Origin: DATACQ01 sp036555515
GTDB lineage: Bacteria; Desulfobacterota; Binatia; UBA9968
Direction: 5' to 3'
Length of the DNA: 64,000 bases
NCBI GenBank assembly: GCA_036555515.1
Contig: DATBLC010000151.1
Location: 1-64,000 of the forward strand
Shown here: in pieces, positions 25,861-34,594 of the stretch
Layout: each line of letters opens with the position of its first letter
Position numbering within the stretch: the first letter of the stretch is position 1
Made by a program: the position numbers and the translations under genes
Notes under the pieces: model-generated
Told to the model about the DNA's origin: nothing
Seen by the model: the letters and a program-made list of their open reading frames with translations, nothing else
Database searches by the model: none

Positions 25861-27531
25861 TTAGTTGTTGAGGCTGGAACGAGTGATCTGGCGTGAAAGC
25901 AGAACCAGAGGCAGGAGCGCGATTGCCACCATCACCAGCGACGGCACTGCGGCCTCGGCGATGCGCTCGTCCTTGGCCAGGTTGTAAGCCTCGACTGCGA
26001 GGGTATCGAAGTTGAACGGCCGCATGGCGAAGGTAGCGGGCAATTCTTTCATGACGTCGACGAACACGAGCAGCGCTGCGGTGGCTAGACTACCCGACAT
26101 TATCGGCACGTGCACCCGCGCAAGCGTGCGCCCGGGCGAGAGACCGAGGCTGCGCGCGGCGTCGTCCATCGAGGGGGTCACACGCGTAAGCCCGGCCTCG
26201 ACGGTGTGAAACGCGACAGCGAGAAAGCGCACGAGGTAGGCATAGATCAGCGCGGTGATGGAGCCGGTGAGAAGCAACCCAGTCTTGAGACCGAATTGCT
26301 CCTGCATCCAGGTGGCGATGGCGTTGTCGAACTTTCCCAGCGGCAGGAGAATTCCCACGGCAATCACCGCGCCGGGCAGCGCGTAACCTAGCACCGCGAG
26401 CCGGTTCGCGCCGTGGACCAGCGGATTTTTAACCGTCCGCGCCGCGTAGGCAAGCAACAACGCCACTGCCACCGCTGCAACCGCGGCGACGCCCGACAAG
26501 GTAAAAGTGTTCAGCACCAGCCCGTAAATTCGAGCGCCAAACTGCGCTTCCGGGTCGATGGCGGCGAGTTTGAGCAGCACGACGGCTGGCACCAGAAAGC
26601 CGAACGTGATCGGGGTAACGCACATGACAAAGGCGGCCACGGCGGCCCCGCCGCGCAGCGCCTGCGGCGGCATCGGCGTGCGCTTGGTCGCATAGCGGGT
26701 GCCGCCGCGGTGCATCCGCTCTAAGGACAGCATCACCAGCACGAACACCAGCAGGCAGGTGGCGAGTTGGCCGGCCGCCACCGGGTCGCCGAGCGAAAGC
26801 CAAGCGCGGTAGATGCCAGCCGTGAACGTGTTTACTGCGAAATAGGAGACCGTGCCGAAGTCGGCGAGCGCCTCCATCAGGGCCAGGGCTGTGCCGGCGA
26901 CGATTCCCGTGCGGGCAAGCGGCAACGCCACTCGCCAGAATCTACCCCAGGCGCCATAACCTGCGAGCCGGGCCGCCTCCATTGTCGTGCGCGATTGTTC
27001 CAGAAAAGCGCTGCGGGCCAATAGGTACACGTAGGGATAGAGCGCGAACGAGAGCATGGCTGCGGCGCCCGGCAGCGAGCGGATTTCCGGGAACCAGTAT
27101 TCACGCACTCTCCAGCCGGTAATCTCGCGCAGCAGGGTCTGCACCGGCCCGGCGGCCTGCAACCAGTCCGTGTACGCGTAAGCCATCACGTAGGCGGGCA
27201 TCGCCAGCGGCAGGACGAGCGCCCATTCAAGGACGCGCTGGCCGGGAAAGCGGTAGGCGGTCACAAGCCACGCCGAGCTCACGCCGAAAAAGGTCACACC
27301 CACGGCCACCAGTGAAACCAGCAGCAGCGTGTTCCAGATGTACTCCGGTAAAACCGTGGATGCGAGGTGGGACCAGGTAGCTTGGCTCGGCAGAAAGACG
27401 TTGAAGACGACCGCGGCTATCGGCGCGAGCACGAGCGCGGCGGTGATCACCGAAGCCCAGCCCAGGGAGCCGAGGCGGGCGATGGTGCGACCGCTGGAAA
27501 TCCTGGAACGAATTGCAATCGCGCCAGCCAT
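25861..27531 (-). CDS. Fe(III) ABC transporter permease, FbpB/SfuB type
   Basis: About 556 residues with about 12 membrane helices in two halves, each with the permease EAA-like motif (MEAARLAGYGAWGRFWRV near residue 185 and MDDAARSLGLSPGRTLARV near 470). The second half carries AMPAYVMAYAYTD-like and MKELPATFAMRPFNFDTLA motifs typical of ferric iron transporters. The ATG at 27531 is preferred over the in-frame TTG at 27549. It follows the binding protein by about 40 bp. Confidence 0.9.
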   Translation of the reverse strand: MAGAIAIRSRISSGRTIARLGSLGWASVITAALVLAPIAAVVFNVFLPSQATWSHLASTVLPEYIWNTLLLVSLVAVGVTFFGVSSAWLVTAYRFPGQRVLEWALVLPLAMPAYVMAYAYTDWLQAAGPVQTLLREITGWRVREYWFPEIRSLPGAAAMLSFALYPYVYLLARSAFLEQSRTTMEAARLAGYGAWGRFWRVALPLARTGIVAGTALALMEALADFGTVSYFAVNTFTAGIYRAWLSLGDPVAAGQLATCLLVFVLVMLSLERMHRGGTRYATKRTPMPPQALRGGAAVAAFVMCVTPITFGFLVPAVVLLKLAAIDPEAQFGARIYGLVLNTFTLSGVAAVAAVAVALLLAYAARTVKNPLVHGANRLAVLGYALPGAVIAVGILLPLGKFDNAIATWMQEQFGLKTGLLLTGSITALIYAYLVRFLAVAFHTVEAGLTRVTPSMDDAARSLGLSPGRTLARVHVPIMSGSLATAALLVFVDVMKELPATFAMRPFNFDTLAVEAYNLAKDERIAEAAVPSLVMVAIALLPLVLLSRQITRSSLNN

Positions 27532-27570
27532 GGCTCTCTCAGTGTCCAAGCCAGCGTGGCTACGCTCGCT

Positions 27571-28620
27571 TTACTTCCATCCGACCTTATCAGCTAGGCG
27601 CTGGGCGGCTGCCTGGGATTTGCCCAGGCGGGCCAGCGGTAGAGCATCGGTCTTGAATTTGCCTAACGATTCGAGCGCCGGATTATCCAGCTTGGCGCCT
27701 TTCACGATCGGCCACTCGTTGTTGCCGTTGGCAAACAAGGTCTGCGCCGCGTCGCTCGCCAGGTATTCAAGAAACTTGACGCCCGCATCGCGATTGGGCG
27801 CCTGCTGCAGCAGGCCGCCGCCGGAGATATTGATGTGGGTGCCGCGGTCGGCCTGATTGGGCCAAATGAGGCCGACTTTCTCGACGAATCCTTTGTCCTC
27901 CGGTTTTTGCGAGCGCATGATGCGCAGGTAATAGTAATGATTCGAAATCGCAATCGAACACTCGCCTACTTCAACTCCCCTGAGCTGGTCGGTGTCGCCT
28001 CCCCGTGGCGGACGGGCGAGATTGGCGGTCACGCCGCGCGCCCAATCGGTGGCTTTTTCTTCGCCGAGGTGGCTGATCATGCTCGAGATCAGCGACAGAT
28101 TGTAAGGGTGGCTGCTCGGACGCACGCAAATCTGGCCTTTCCACTTGGCATTGGCCAAGTCCTCATAGCGCGCTAGTTCGGCGGGCTTGATTTTGCTCTT
28201 GTCATAAGCGATCACCCGCGCGCGCGCGGAGAAGCCAAACCATTTATTGTCGGCACCACGGGACGCGGCCGGAATGCGTTTATCGAGCACGGCGGATTTC
28301 AGCGGCGCGAAGATACCGGCTTGCTCGGCGCGCCACAGTCGGGCGGCGTCCACCGTTAAGAAAACGTCCGCCGGGCTGTTGGTGCCTTCCGCTTTGATGC
28401 GCTCGAAGAGCGCGTCTTCGCCGCCTTCGATTCGATTGATCTTGATGCCGGTGGCCTTGGTGTAACCGGTATAGAACGCTTCGTCGGTCGAATAGTGGCG
28501 CGCCGTGTAAAGGTTGAGCACTTTCTGTTGGGCGGCGGCTTCGCCGATCGAGAACGTCGCTAGAAGCAGTCCGGCGAAAATAGTTTTAGCGCATATGCTG
28601 CCTTTGTTACGAAGTTTCAT
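27571..28620 (-). CDS. Fe(III) ABC transporter substrate-binding protein (FbpA/FutA type)
   Basis: 349 residues. A signal peptide ends in GEAAAQQ. The mature protein starts VLNLYTARHYSTDEAFY and contains GIKINRIEGGED, and the iron-binding tyrosines appear as NHYYYLR near residue 225, all typical of ferric-binding FutA-like proteins. It should capture Fe(III) in the periplasm for the permease downstream. It has its own promoter (28718-28746) separate from the ATPase gene further upstream. Confidence 0.9.
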   Translation of the reverse strand: MKLRNKGSICAKTIFAGLLLATFSIGEAAAQQKVLNLYTARHYSTDEAFYTGYTKATGIKINRIEGGEDALFERIKAEGTNSPADVFLTVDAARLWRAEQAGIFAPLKSAVLDKRIPAASRGADNKWFGFSARARVIAYDKSKIKPAELARYEDLANAKWKGQICVRPSSHPYNLSLISSMISHLGEEKATDWARGVTANLARPPRGGDTDQLRGVEVGECSIAISNHYYYLRIMRSQKPEDKGFVEKVGLIWPNQADRGTHINISGGGLLQQAPNRDAGVKFLEYLASDAAQTLFANGNNEWPIVKGAKLDNPALESLGKFKTDALPLARLGKSQAAAQRLADKVGWK

Positions 28621-28715
28621 TGTTAATTTCTCCTATGTCTTTCGTCCACCAAATTAGAAGCCGATGGTATAAGCATTCGTCACTATTTAACTTTTGTATC
28701 CACAAAAACTAAACA

Positions 28716-28730
28716 TTCGAATAGGCTAAA
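28716..28730. promoter_or_regulatory. Candidate DtxR-family operator at the fbpA promoter
   Basis: TTCGAATAGGCTAAA covers the -10 element (28718-28723) of the fbpA promoter, where a bound repressor would block RNA polymerase. It matches the exb-promoter palindrome in 11 of 15 positions. The regulator assignment is inference. Confidence 0.35.
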
Positions 28731-28746
28731 AATATATGTTTGTCAA
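28718..28746 (-). promoter_or_regulatory. Sigma-70 promoter of the fbpA-like gene
   Basis: Minus-strand TTGACA (28741-28746), 17-bp A/T-rich spacer, TATTCG (28718-28723), about 100 bp upstream of the start codon at 28620. Confidence 0.55.
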
Positions 28747-28993
28747 GGTCAGGGAGTCCGCGCAATCTGTGCGGCCCTTACTCAACCCCCCTACACTGGT
28801 CGCAGGGAAGCGAATGAGAGATTCTACGATCAAAGTGGTTTTTTGGTGCTATGCAATGCATCGATGAAGAAGTGAAAGTAAGAAAATCGGCCAACGGGGA
28901 TCTGTGTTGCTTACTGAAAAGCGTGGCGGAGTGATTTGAATTTTTCTGGATACTTAGTGCGAATTAGCTCTAGCATCGCGCCTGCCGCGAGGC

Positions 28994-30046
28994 CTACTCG
29001 GCGTTCTCGGTGGGCGAGCCAGGAAAGACGACTACGTTGGGAAGCTGGACTTCAACCGGTACTTGGTAGCCGACGGGCCAGTTCACGGGTCGCCTTTGTT
29101 CTAAATGGACGGTTGCTCCTGAGGGGAGGCGGAGGCGGTAAAGTATTTCACCGCCGAGGAACTCGCGCTCTTCGACCGTGGCCAGTATTCCTCCCGGTTT
29201 CGAATTCACCGCTTCGTGACGGATCATGACTTGCACCGGTCCGGCGGAAATATCGGGAGGACAGGGAAAGACCCCAATTTCAGTTTGGATTTGTGGCCCG
29301 GTGACAACGCCCGGGATGAAATCGGCGTGACCGACAAAATTCGCGACAAAGACGGTTCTCGGCGAGTAATAGATGTCTTCAGGTGTGCCGGTCTGCTGCA
29401 GCTCGCCGTGACGAATCACCGCGACCTGATCCGCCATACCGAGAGCCTCTTCCTGATCGTGGGTAACCAGGACCGCTGCCGTACCCAAGTGACGCAAAAT
29501 TCGCGCTACTTGCCGGCGCATCTGCGGGCGCAGTTCTGGGTCGAGGCCGTTAAAAGGTTCGTCCAACAGGACGACGCGCGGGCGCGGCGCCAAGGCACGC
29601 GCCAGAGCAACTCGTTGTTGTTGGCCGCCTGATAGCTCATGAGGATATCGCTCGCCGTAGTGCGCCAGTTCCGTTAACCGAAGGAGTTCTTCGACCCGGC
29701 TTTGGCTATCCTCTTTATTTGCCTTGCGCAAACCGAATCGGACGTTCTGTGTTACCGTCAGGTGCGGAAACAGAGCGTAATCCTGAAAGACCATGCCGAC
29801 GCCGCGGTCTTCGGGTGCGACCCATGCCGAGCTGGCTGCGTCAACGACAATGCGGTCGTTGATTACAATCCGCCCTCCTTCGGGCCGCTCGAATCCCGCT
29901 ATCAGCCTAAGAAGTGTCGTCTTTCCCGAACCAGACGGTCCCAAAAGCGCCAGGATCTCGCCGGCCGAAACCTCCAGGTCGCAGCTTTTTACGGCCAGTG
30001 TCTCGTTGTAACGCTTGCTGATTTGCTTAACTTCGATAACCGCCAT
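28994..30046 (-). CDS. Fe(III) ABC transporter ATP-binding protein (FbpC type)
   Basis: 350 residues from the ATG at 30046; an upstream extension to 30118 is possible but lacks support. Walker A GPSGSGKTT, Q-loop FQDYALFPHLTV, signature LSGGQQQR, Walker B VVLLDEPFNGLDPELR and VTHDQEEALG are all present. The C-terminal region from about 245 (YYSPRTVFVANFVG, then a TOBE-like part with VMIRHEAV) is the regulatory domain of ferric importers. It powers the permease at 25861-27531. It is divergent from the DtxR-family regulator, with about 266 bp between them. Confidence 0.9.
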   Translation of the reverse strand: MAVIEVKQISKRYNETLAVKSCDLEVSAGEILALLGPSGSGKTTLLRLIAGFERPEGGRIVINDRIVVDAASSAWVAPEDRGVGMVFQDYALFPHLTVTQNVRFGLRKANKEDSQSRVEELLRLTELAHYGERYPHELSGGQQQRVALARALAPRPRVVLLDEPFNGLDPELRPQMRRQVARILRHLGTAAVLVTHDQEEALGMADQVAVIRHGELQQTGTPEDIYYSPRTVFVANFVGHADFIPGVVTGPQIQTEIGVFPCPPDISAGPVQVMIRHEAVNSKPGGILATVEEREFLGGEILYRLRLPSGATVHLEQRRPVNWPVGYQVPVEVQLPNVVVFPGSPTENAE

Positions 30047-30293
30047 GGCTCTTCTCGTCACGAATAAATACCTAAAACTGGTAGACAATTCCAGATGAGA
30101 GGTCGTCAATGCCGGCACTCATCTTCTTGACCGCGCTTCGGAAGCTGAAAAGTTTGGGTGGTTTCTTCGATTAACTTGAACTTCGGGAATTCCTGCAATA
30201 ACATGCAAGCAGGCGAAAAAATCTTTGGCGCGTCTGTGAGTTTAGCTTCGGCTGGGCAAACTTCGCGGCTGGGTTTTTTCAAAGAATAGGGAA

Positions 30294-30304
30294 TTAGCCG
30301 CTAA
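30294..30304. promoter_or_regulatory. Candidate autoregulatory DtxR-family operator
   Basis: TTAGCCGCTAA is a perfect TTAGC/GCTAA palindrome around one base, 8 bp upstream of the regulator start codon. Its TTAG/CTAA arms agree with the other two candidate sites, though the spacing is shorter. Confidence 0.3.
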
Positions 30305-30312
30305 ATCGAATT

Positions 30313-30978
30313 ATGGATGCCCCCAAAGTAACCCACGCGCTTGAGGATTATTTGAAGGCGATCTATCAGCTTTCCGAGGAGTCGCGCCCGGTGATCGCCG
30401 CCCGGATCGCCGACGAAACCGGCGTGTCGCCGTCGACCATCTTTGCGACCCTGCGGCGTCTGGCGAAGGAAGGTTACGTCACGATCAACCGGCGCAAAGA
30501 GATTCACTTGACCGGCGACGGCAAGAAAGTGGCGGAAAACATCGTCCGCCGGCACTTTCTGACGGAGCGCTTTCTTACCGATCTACTGGGCCTGGACTGG
30601 GTCAAAGCCCATCAAGAGGCGCACCGCTTGGAGCATGCGATTTCGCAGGAAGTGGAGGAGCGGCTGGCGAAGTTGCTCAGTCATCCGACGACTTGTCCGC
30701 ACGGCAATCTGATTCCCGGAGCGAGTTCGAGTCCGGCACAGAAAACAATACCGCTGAACGAAGCAGTTGATGGACAAAGGGTCGAACTCGATCACATAAC
30801 CGAGGGCGGCGAGCGGGACGTGCGCTTGCTTGGCTATCTGCAAGAGCACGGACTGCGCCCCGGTACCAAGGTTCACGTCATCGATGTGGCGCCATCGCTG
30901 GGGATGATGACATTAAAAGTAGGCGAAGAGCAGTTCTCTCTAGGGATCGAGGCCGCTAAAAAACTCCGCGTGCACTAA
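30313..30978 (+). CDS. DtxR/IdeR/MntR-family metal-dependent regulator
   Basis: 221 residues, the long DtxR type. A winged-helix N domain (THALEDYLKAIYQLSEE, recognition helix SPSTIFATLRRLAKEGYV) is followed by a dimerisation and metal-binding domain with ERFLTDLLGLDW, AHRLEHAIS and CPHGNLIPG. A C-terminal FeoA-like SH3 domain starts near residue 150 and ends FSLGIEAAKKLRVH. With Fe(II) or Mn(II) bound it should repress uptake genes. It faces away from the iron island, directly beside the fbpC-like gene, so it is the likely controller. Confidence 0.9.
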   Translation: MDAPKVTHALEDYLKAIYQLSEESRPVIAARIADETGVSPSTIFATLRRLAKEGYVTINRRKEIHLTGDGKKVAENIVRRHFLTERFLTDLLGLDWVKAHQEAHRLEHAISQEVEERLAKLLSHPTTCPHGNLIPGASSSPAQKTIPLNEAVDGQRVELDHITEGGERDVRLLGYLQEHGLRPGTKVHVIDVAPSLGMMTLKVGEEQFSLGIEAAKKLRVH

Positions 30979-31004
30979 CGTTACTCAGGGTGACGTATGA
31001 ACGC

Positions 31005-31084
31005 GGAAGAATGAAGGAAGATTGGGAAGTTAGAAGTATCGAGTCGGCATTTACTTCAATCCTTCAACCCTCTTCTTTCATCCT
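31005..31084. repeat. Imperfect period-7 inverted repeat
   Basis: The left arm repeats GAAGAATGAAGGAAGATTG-like units, and the right arm (CTTCAATCCTTCAACCCTC, then TTCTTTCATCC) is its approximate complement. Transcribed, it would fold into a long imperfect hairpin between the convergent regulator and the 81-residue gene. A similar GAAGGATGA/CATCC pair occurs between tRNA-His and tRNA-Lys (about 54732-54770). Confidence 0.5.
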
Positions 31085-31095
31085 TTTAATGGGCG

Positions 31096-31341
31096 TTAGG
31101 CCGTCTCGACTAATTCGGCGTCTTCCGCGAGAGCGGATGACAGAAATTCGATCTGATCGGTTATCGGCGCGTCGCGGTCTATCAGGAAGATTTCCCGCCC
31201 CATGACCCGACAGCGGCCGCTGTGGACCCGGTAGCCGACTTCTCGCAAAAGCTTTTCCGCGCGCACTTCGATGTTTTTTTCTCTGGCGGCTCTGATCAAA
31301 GCTTGCAGCCGCGCCTCTTGTCTGTTTTTCGCTTGTGCCAT
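31096..31341 (-). CDS. Small conserved-looking hypothetical protein
   Basis: 81 residues, not recognised. A basic, helical N-terminal half (QEARLQALIRAAREKNIEVR) leads to a strand-rich C-terminal part (GYRVHSGRCRVMGREIFLID) with an acidic tail. It has no signal or membrane segment, so it is probably cytosolic. A Fur-like box lies at 31362-31376 just upstream, which would tie it to iron status; this is tentative. Confidence 0.6.
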   Translation of the reverse strand: MAQAKNRQEARLQALIRAAREKNIEVRAEKLLREVGYRVHSGRCRVMGREIFLIDRDAPITDQIEFLSSALAEDAELVETA

Positions 31342-31361
31342 CGCTCAATCTCTCGAAGGAT

Positions 31362-31376
31362 TGAGTCTCATTATCA
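31362..31376. promoter_or_regulatory. Possible Fur box
   Basis: Read on the minus strand as TGATAATGAGACTCA, it matches the 7-1-7 Fur consensus perfectly in the left half and at 4 of 7 in the right half. It lies 21 bp upstream of the 81-residue gene. No promoter elements could be fixed around it. Confidence 0.25.
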
Positions 31377-31535
31377 CCCAAAGTTCGGCCGTTGTAAATC
31401 ACCCTTGGGGAGAATTGCTTGCAAATTGACCGCGGCTTGTTATCGTAGCGGGCGAGCCAAGCCGTTGACGTCGTGCGCGATCTGCTCGCGGGATTATCGA
31501 GTTGAGTTGGGGGGCAGAAAACAGCGGAGGAAAGA

Positions 31536-32372
31536 ATGATAAAAAACATTTTGGTTCCGCTTGACGGTTCAGAGCATTCCCGAGCGGCCCTTGAGTATGC
31601 CCAATGGCTGGCCGGCAAATTTGACGGCACGCTTTTCGGCCAACATGTCATCGACACCATTTCCATCGAAGGAACTTTTTTTCACGATGTCTCCGGTTCG
31701 CTTGGGTTTGAACCTTATCTGGATTTCACCACTAAGATGAGAGAGATTTTGGAGGAGCGCGGCAAAGGCATTCTCGAGTCCTTCGCCGAGAGCTGCCGCG
31801 AAAAGGGGATAAGGCACCAAACGTTTCTCGATATGGGACTTATCGCCAACGAGATCTGCGAGCGCTCGAAGGTCGCCGACCTAGTGGTCGTGGGCCATCG
31901 TGGAATTAACGAGGAGTTTTCGACTGGTCTGTTAGGCAGTACTGCGGAAACGATTGCCCGAAAATGTCCCCGACCGGTCTTTGTCTCGACGAAAAAATTC
32001 AAAGTCATCGAGCGGCCTTTGCTGGCTTATGATGGTAGCCAGCGCGCCAGTTCGGCCATGGAGTCCGCGGCGGAATTCTGTGCTAGATTGGGTTTGCCGC
32101 TCACCGTGTTGACCATAGCGCGCGAAGAGAAAATGGCCGAAGGCATTCAGCACCAGGCCAAGGCCTATCTGGGCTCCTATGCGGTCGAAACACGCTACGA
32201 GCGCGTGCGCGGCTACCCGGAGCAAAAAATCATCGAGTATCTGACGAACTTCGGCCATGACCTTCTTTTTATCGGTGCCTATGGCCATCGCCGCATTATC
32301 GAGATGGTTCTCGGCAGTACGACGGAATACGTAATGCGCAACGCCGCTTGCCCAGTGTTTATGAACCGGTGA
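31536..32372 (+). CDS. Universal stress protein, two tandem Usp domains
   Basis: 278 residues made of two Usp folds. The first (about 1-155) starts IKNILVPLDGSEHSRAALE and has the ATP-binding pattern GHRGxxE plus GLLGSTAETIARKCPRPVFV. The second (about 158-278) starts LLAYDGSQRAS and ends GAYGHRR, GSTTEYVMRNAACPVFM. Tandem UspA proteins bind ATP and act in stress or dormancy. The following amidase gene is about 45 bp downstream and may be co-transcribed. Confidence 0.9.
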   Translation: MIKNILVPLDGSEHSRAALEYAQWLAGKFDGTLFGQHVIDTISIEGTFFHDVSGSLGFEPYLDFTTKMREILEERGKGILESFAESCREKGIRHQTFLDMGLIANEICERSKVADLVVVGHRGINEEFSTGLLGSTAETIARKCPRPVFVSTKKFKVIERPLLAYDGSQRASSAMESAAEFCARLGLPLTVLTIAREEKMAEGIQHQAKAYLGSYAVETRYERVRGYPEQKIIEYLTNFGHDLLFIGAYGHRRIIEMVLGSTTEYVMRNAACPVFMNR

Positions 32373-32418
32373 GAAAAACCGTTCGCGGTTCAGCATTCAA
32401 AGTTCAAGGTTGGAGAAA

Positions 32419-33237
32419 ATGAAGTTTACTGCTGCCGCCGTTCAAATGGTCGCATCGGATGATAAGGCGGCGAATCTGGCTGAGGCCGAAGGCTGGATCC
32501 GCCAAGCCGCGTCCAACGGGGCGCGGCTTGTTGTACTACCGGAAGTATTTATTTGGCGGGGCAATAAAAATGAAGAGCGATATTCGGCGGAAACCATTTG
32601 GGGACCGTCGTCGGAGCGACTCTCGTCCTTGGCGCGTCAATTGAAAATCTATCTCCTCGGCGGCTCAATCCTCGAGCAAATTCCCGGAAGCGACAAAGCC
32701 TACAATACCAGCTTGCTGTTCGATCCAGCCGGCAAACTGCTCGCGAGCTACCGCAAGATCCATCTTTTCGACGTGGATTTAGCCAATGGGACAACGTTGA
32801 GAGAGTCGGCTACGCGCGAATACGGCGACGGCGTCGTGGTAGCGGACACGGAACTCTGCCCGATGGGCCTGACGATTTGTTATGACCTTCGCTTTCCCGA
32901 ACTCTATCGCGCGTTAACGTCGCAGGGCGCGCAAGTTATTTTCGTCCCTTCCGCGTTTACCGCTTACACGGGGCAGGCTCATTGGGAAGCGCTTCTGCGC
33001 GCGCGGGCGATTGAAAATCAAGTTTACATCATCGCGCCGGATCAATATGGCAAAAGCCCTAAGAGTTTCGAAACCCATGGTCATTCGATGATCGTCGATC
33101 CGTGGGGAAAGGTCATCGCAGAGCTGCCCGATAAACCGGGAGTGATCGCGGCCGAAATCGATCTGGATTATCTCGCCAAAGTGCGCGGCGAGTTGCCGGC
33201 GCTAAAGCACCGCAGATTACCGCCAGATAGAACTTAA
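32419..33237 (+). CDS. Carbon-nitrogen hydrolase (Nit1/Nit2-like omega-amidase family)
   Basis: 272 residues from the ATG at 32419, which has GGAG 4 bp upstream; an in-frame TTG at 32410 overlaps that site. The catalytic triad is E42 (VLPEVF), K113 (SYRKIHLFD) and C154 (LTICYDLRFPELYR). The LRFPELYR and HGHSMIVDPWG motifs put it in the Nit1/Nit2 branch, which deaminates modified glutathione or omega-amides of keto acids as metabolite repair. It is cytosolic. Confidence 0.9.
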   Translation: MKFTAAAVQMVASDDKAANLAEAEGWIRQAASNGARLVVLPEVFIWRGNKNEERYSAETIWGPSSERLSSLARQLKIYLLGGSILEQIPGSDKAYNTSLLFDPAGKLLASYRKIHLFDVDLANGTTLRESATREYGDGVVVADTELCPMGLTICYDLRFPELYRALTSQGAQVIFVPSAFTAYTGQAHWEALLRARAIENQVYIIAPDQYGKSPKSFETHGHSMIVDPWGKVIAELPDKPGVIAAEIDLDYLAKVRGELPALKHRRLPPDRT

Positions 33238-33459
33238 ACTTCACGGCAGGGGGACAATTTCGTAGTCAGCGCCGAGTTACCGTTGACCGCTGAGATAACG
33301 ATTTATGATCGATTATGATCTCACCAGATAATTGATCTCTGCGATCAATCATCAGCCGAGCTTGTTAAGATTTTACCAAGTTTTCCGCTGTTGACTATGA
33401 TCCGCCGCCCCTCACGAAAGATAATCTTCTCGCGGTCGAAATTATTCGGAAACCGCTAA

Positions 33460-34257
33460 CTACACTATAAGAAGGCGCAGCCCTGCCAGTCCCAGCGCCA
33501 GGGCGAGACCGCGAATAATCCAGTCGCCGTGGAATCGATGCGATAGCCAGGCGCCGACTTGGGCGCCAAGGATGGCGCCGATGGAGAGCGCGATGGCGCG
33601 GCGAACGCCGTGGTGAAACAGGCCTGCGGCGACGTGAGTCGCGCTGCCGGCGAACGCGGTGATGGTTAGGATAAACAAGGACGTCGCGGTGGCGATATGC
33701 ACAGGGAAATGCAAGAGATAGACAAGCGCGGGCACGTAGAGAAATCCTCCGCCAATGCCGAAGAAGCTGGAAATAAAGCCAAAGATCATGCTCAGTGCCA
33801 CGCCGGCGAGCAAAGTTCGAGGGCTTGGTTTTGACATTCTCGGTGCATCGAGATTTGCTTGCGCAACCCGCGCCGCGACCTTCTTGCCTGGATTAAGCGC
33901 TAAAAAAATCGCCACCGCAACTAATAGAACACCGAAGACCAGGTTAAATTTGGCTCGGCTCACGGACGTGGTTGCGAGGGCGCCGACTATGGCGCCGGGT
34001 ATGGTCGCGGTCGCAAAGATCGCGCCCGATTTATAATCGATTCTTTTCGATCTCGTGTAGGCGAAGGTTCCCGAAAGCGCGTTGAAGAAAACCGCAGCCA
34101 GCGAGATGCTCGTGATCGTCTCCGGCGCCTCGCCAGGATAAATGAGCAGCAGCGCGGGGGCGATAACAAAACCGCCGCCGGCTCCGATCAGAGCGCCGTA
34201 GCCGCCGGCCAGAAAACCCATCGGAATAAGCCAGAGAAGCTGGAGATACCGATCCAT
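33460..34257 (-). CDS. TauE/SafE-family sulfite exporter-like permease
   Basis: 265 residues with about eight membrane helices. The family motif GFLAGGYGALIGAGGGFVI at the N terminus is repeated in the second half as FISSFFGIGGGFLYVPALV. Members move sulfite, sulfoacetate, taurine-derived or other organic anions; the substrate here is unknown. It faces the glnB promoter region divergently. Confidence 0.88.
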   Translation of the reverse strand: MDRYLQLLWLIPMGFLAGGYGALIGAGGGFVIAPALLLIYPGEAPETITSISLAAVFFNALSGTFAYTRSKRIDYKSGAIFATATIPGAIVGALATTSVSRAKFNLVFGVLLVAVAIFLALNPGKKVAARVAQANLDAPRMSKPSPRTLLAGVALSMIFGFISSFFGIGGGFLYVPALVYLLHFPVHIATATSLFILTITAFAGSATHVAAGLFHHGVRRAIALSIGAILGAQVGAWLSHRFHGDWIIRGLALALGLAGLRLLIV

Positions 34258-34594
34258 CAGTTACTCTTAGCAAGAGACAGTCGTGGCGTAAACGTCGGCG
34301 GATTCATCTCGACCGGGGTTGCAGGCGAAACCTCAACCGCTTGGTGGAAGAGCGTCCGTAGCGGGTTTTTCCTGCCTGCTTAGAAACTAAGCGGGGCGAT
34401 TAATTGCTAGGCAGATACGGTTTCTTTATCGCATCCGTCCGCCGCCCGGCGCGGTGAAGAATTCCAAATAAATTCACTATCAATCTTTCTTTGGCGGGCG
34501 CTGCAAAGTTTTGGCACCCCGGTTGCTCTAGGGGTTTCAGAGCATAAACGTTCGGCGCAGTTTTGTCGGCGGCGTCAAAAACAAAGGAGCTTTT
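34258..34594. other. Regulatory region between TauE and glnB
   Basis: The 337 bp between divergent genes contain the sigma-54 promoter at 34512-34527 and presumably upstream activator sites, although I could not identify a clear NtrC palindrome. No gene is seen. Confidence 0.4.
34512..34527 (+). promoter_or_regulatory. Sigma-54 promoter of glnB-amt
   Basis: TGGCACCCCGGTTGCT matches the -24/-12 consensus TGGCAC-N5-TTGCW exactly, with GG (34513-34514) and GC (34525-34526) ten bases apart. It is about 68 bp before the PII start codon, leaving a leader of about 57 nt. It implies NtrC-type nitrogen control. Confidence 0.8.

Larger units (their letters stand above)
28621..28993. other. Intergenic region between fbpC-like and fbpA-like genes
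   Basis: This 373-bp gap holds the fbpA promoter and operator-like site described separately. The rest, about 28750-28990, shows no convincing gene or terminator; a short plus-strand open frame from 28936 runs antisense into the ATPase gene and is not supported. Confidence 0.4.

Noticed and set aside
25586..25896. Small genes on either strand upstream of FTR1
   Set aside because: No ribosome-binding sites or recognisable motifs; the two frames are mutual shadows over non-coding DNA.
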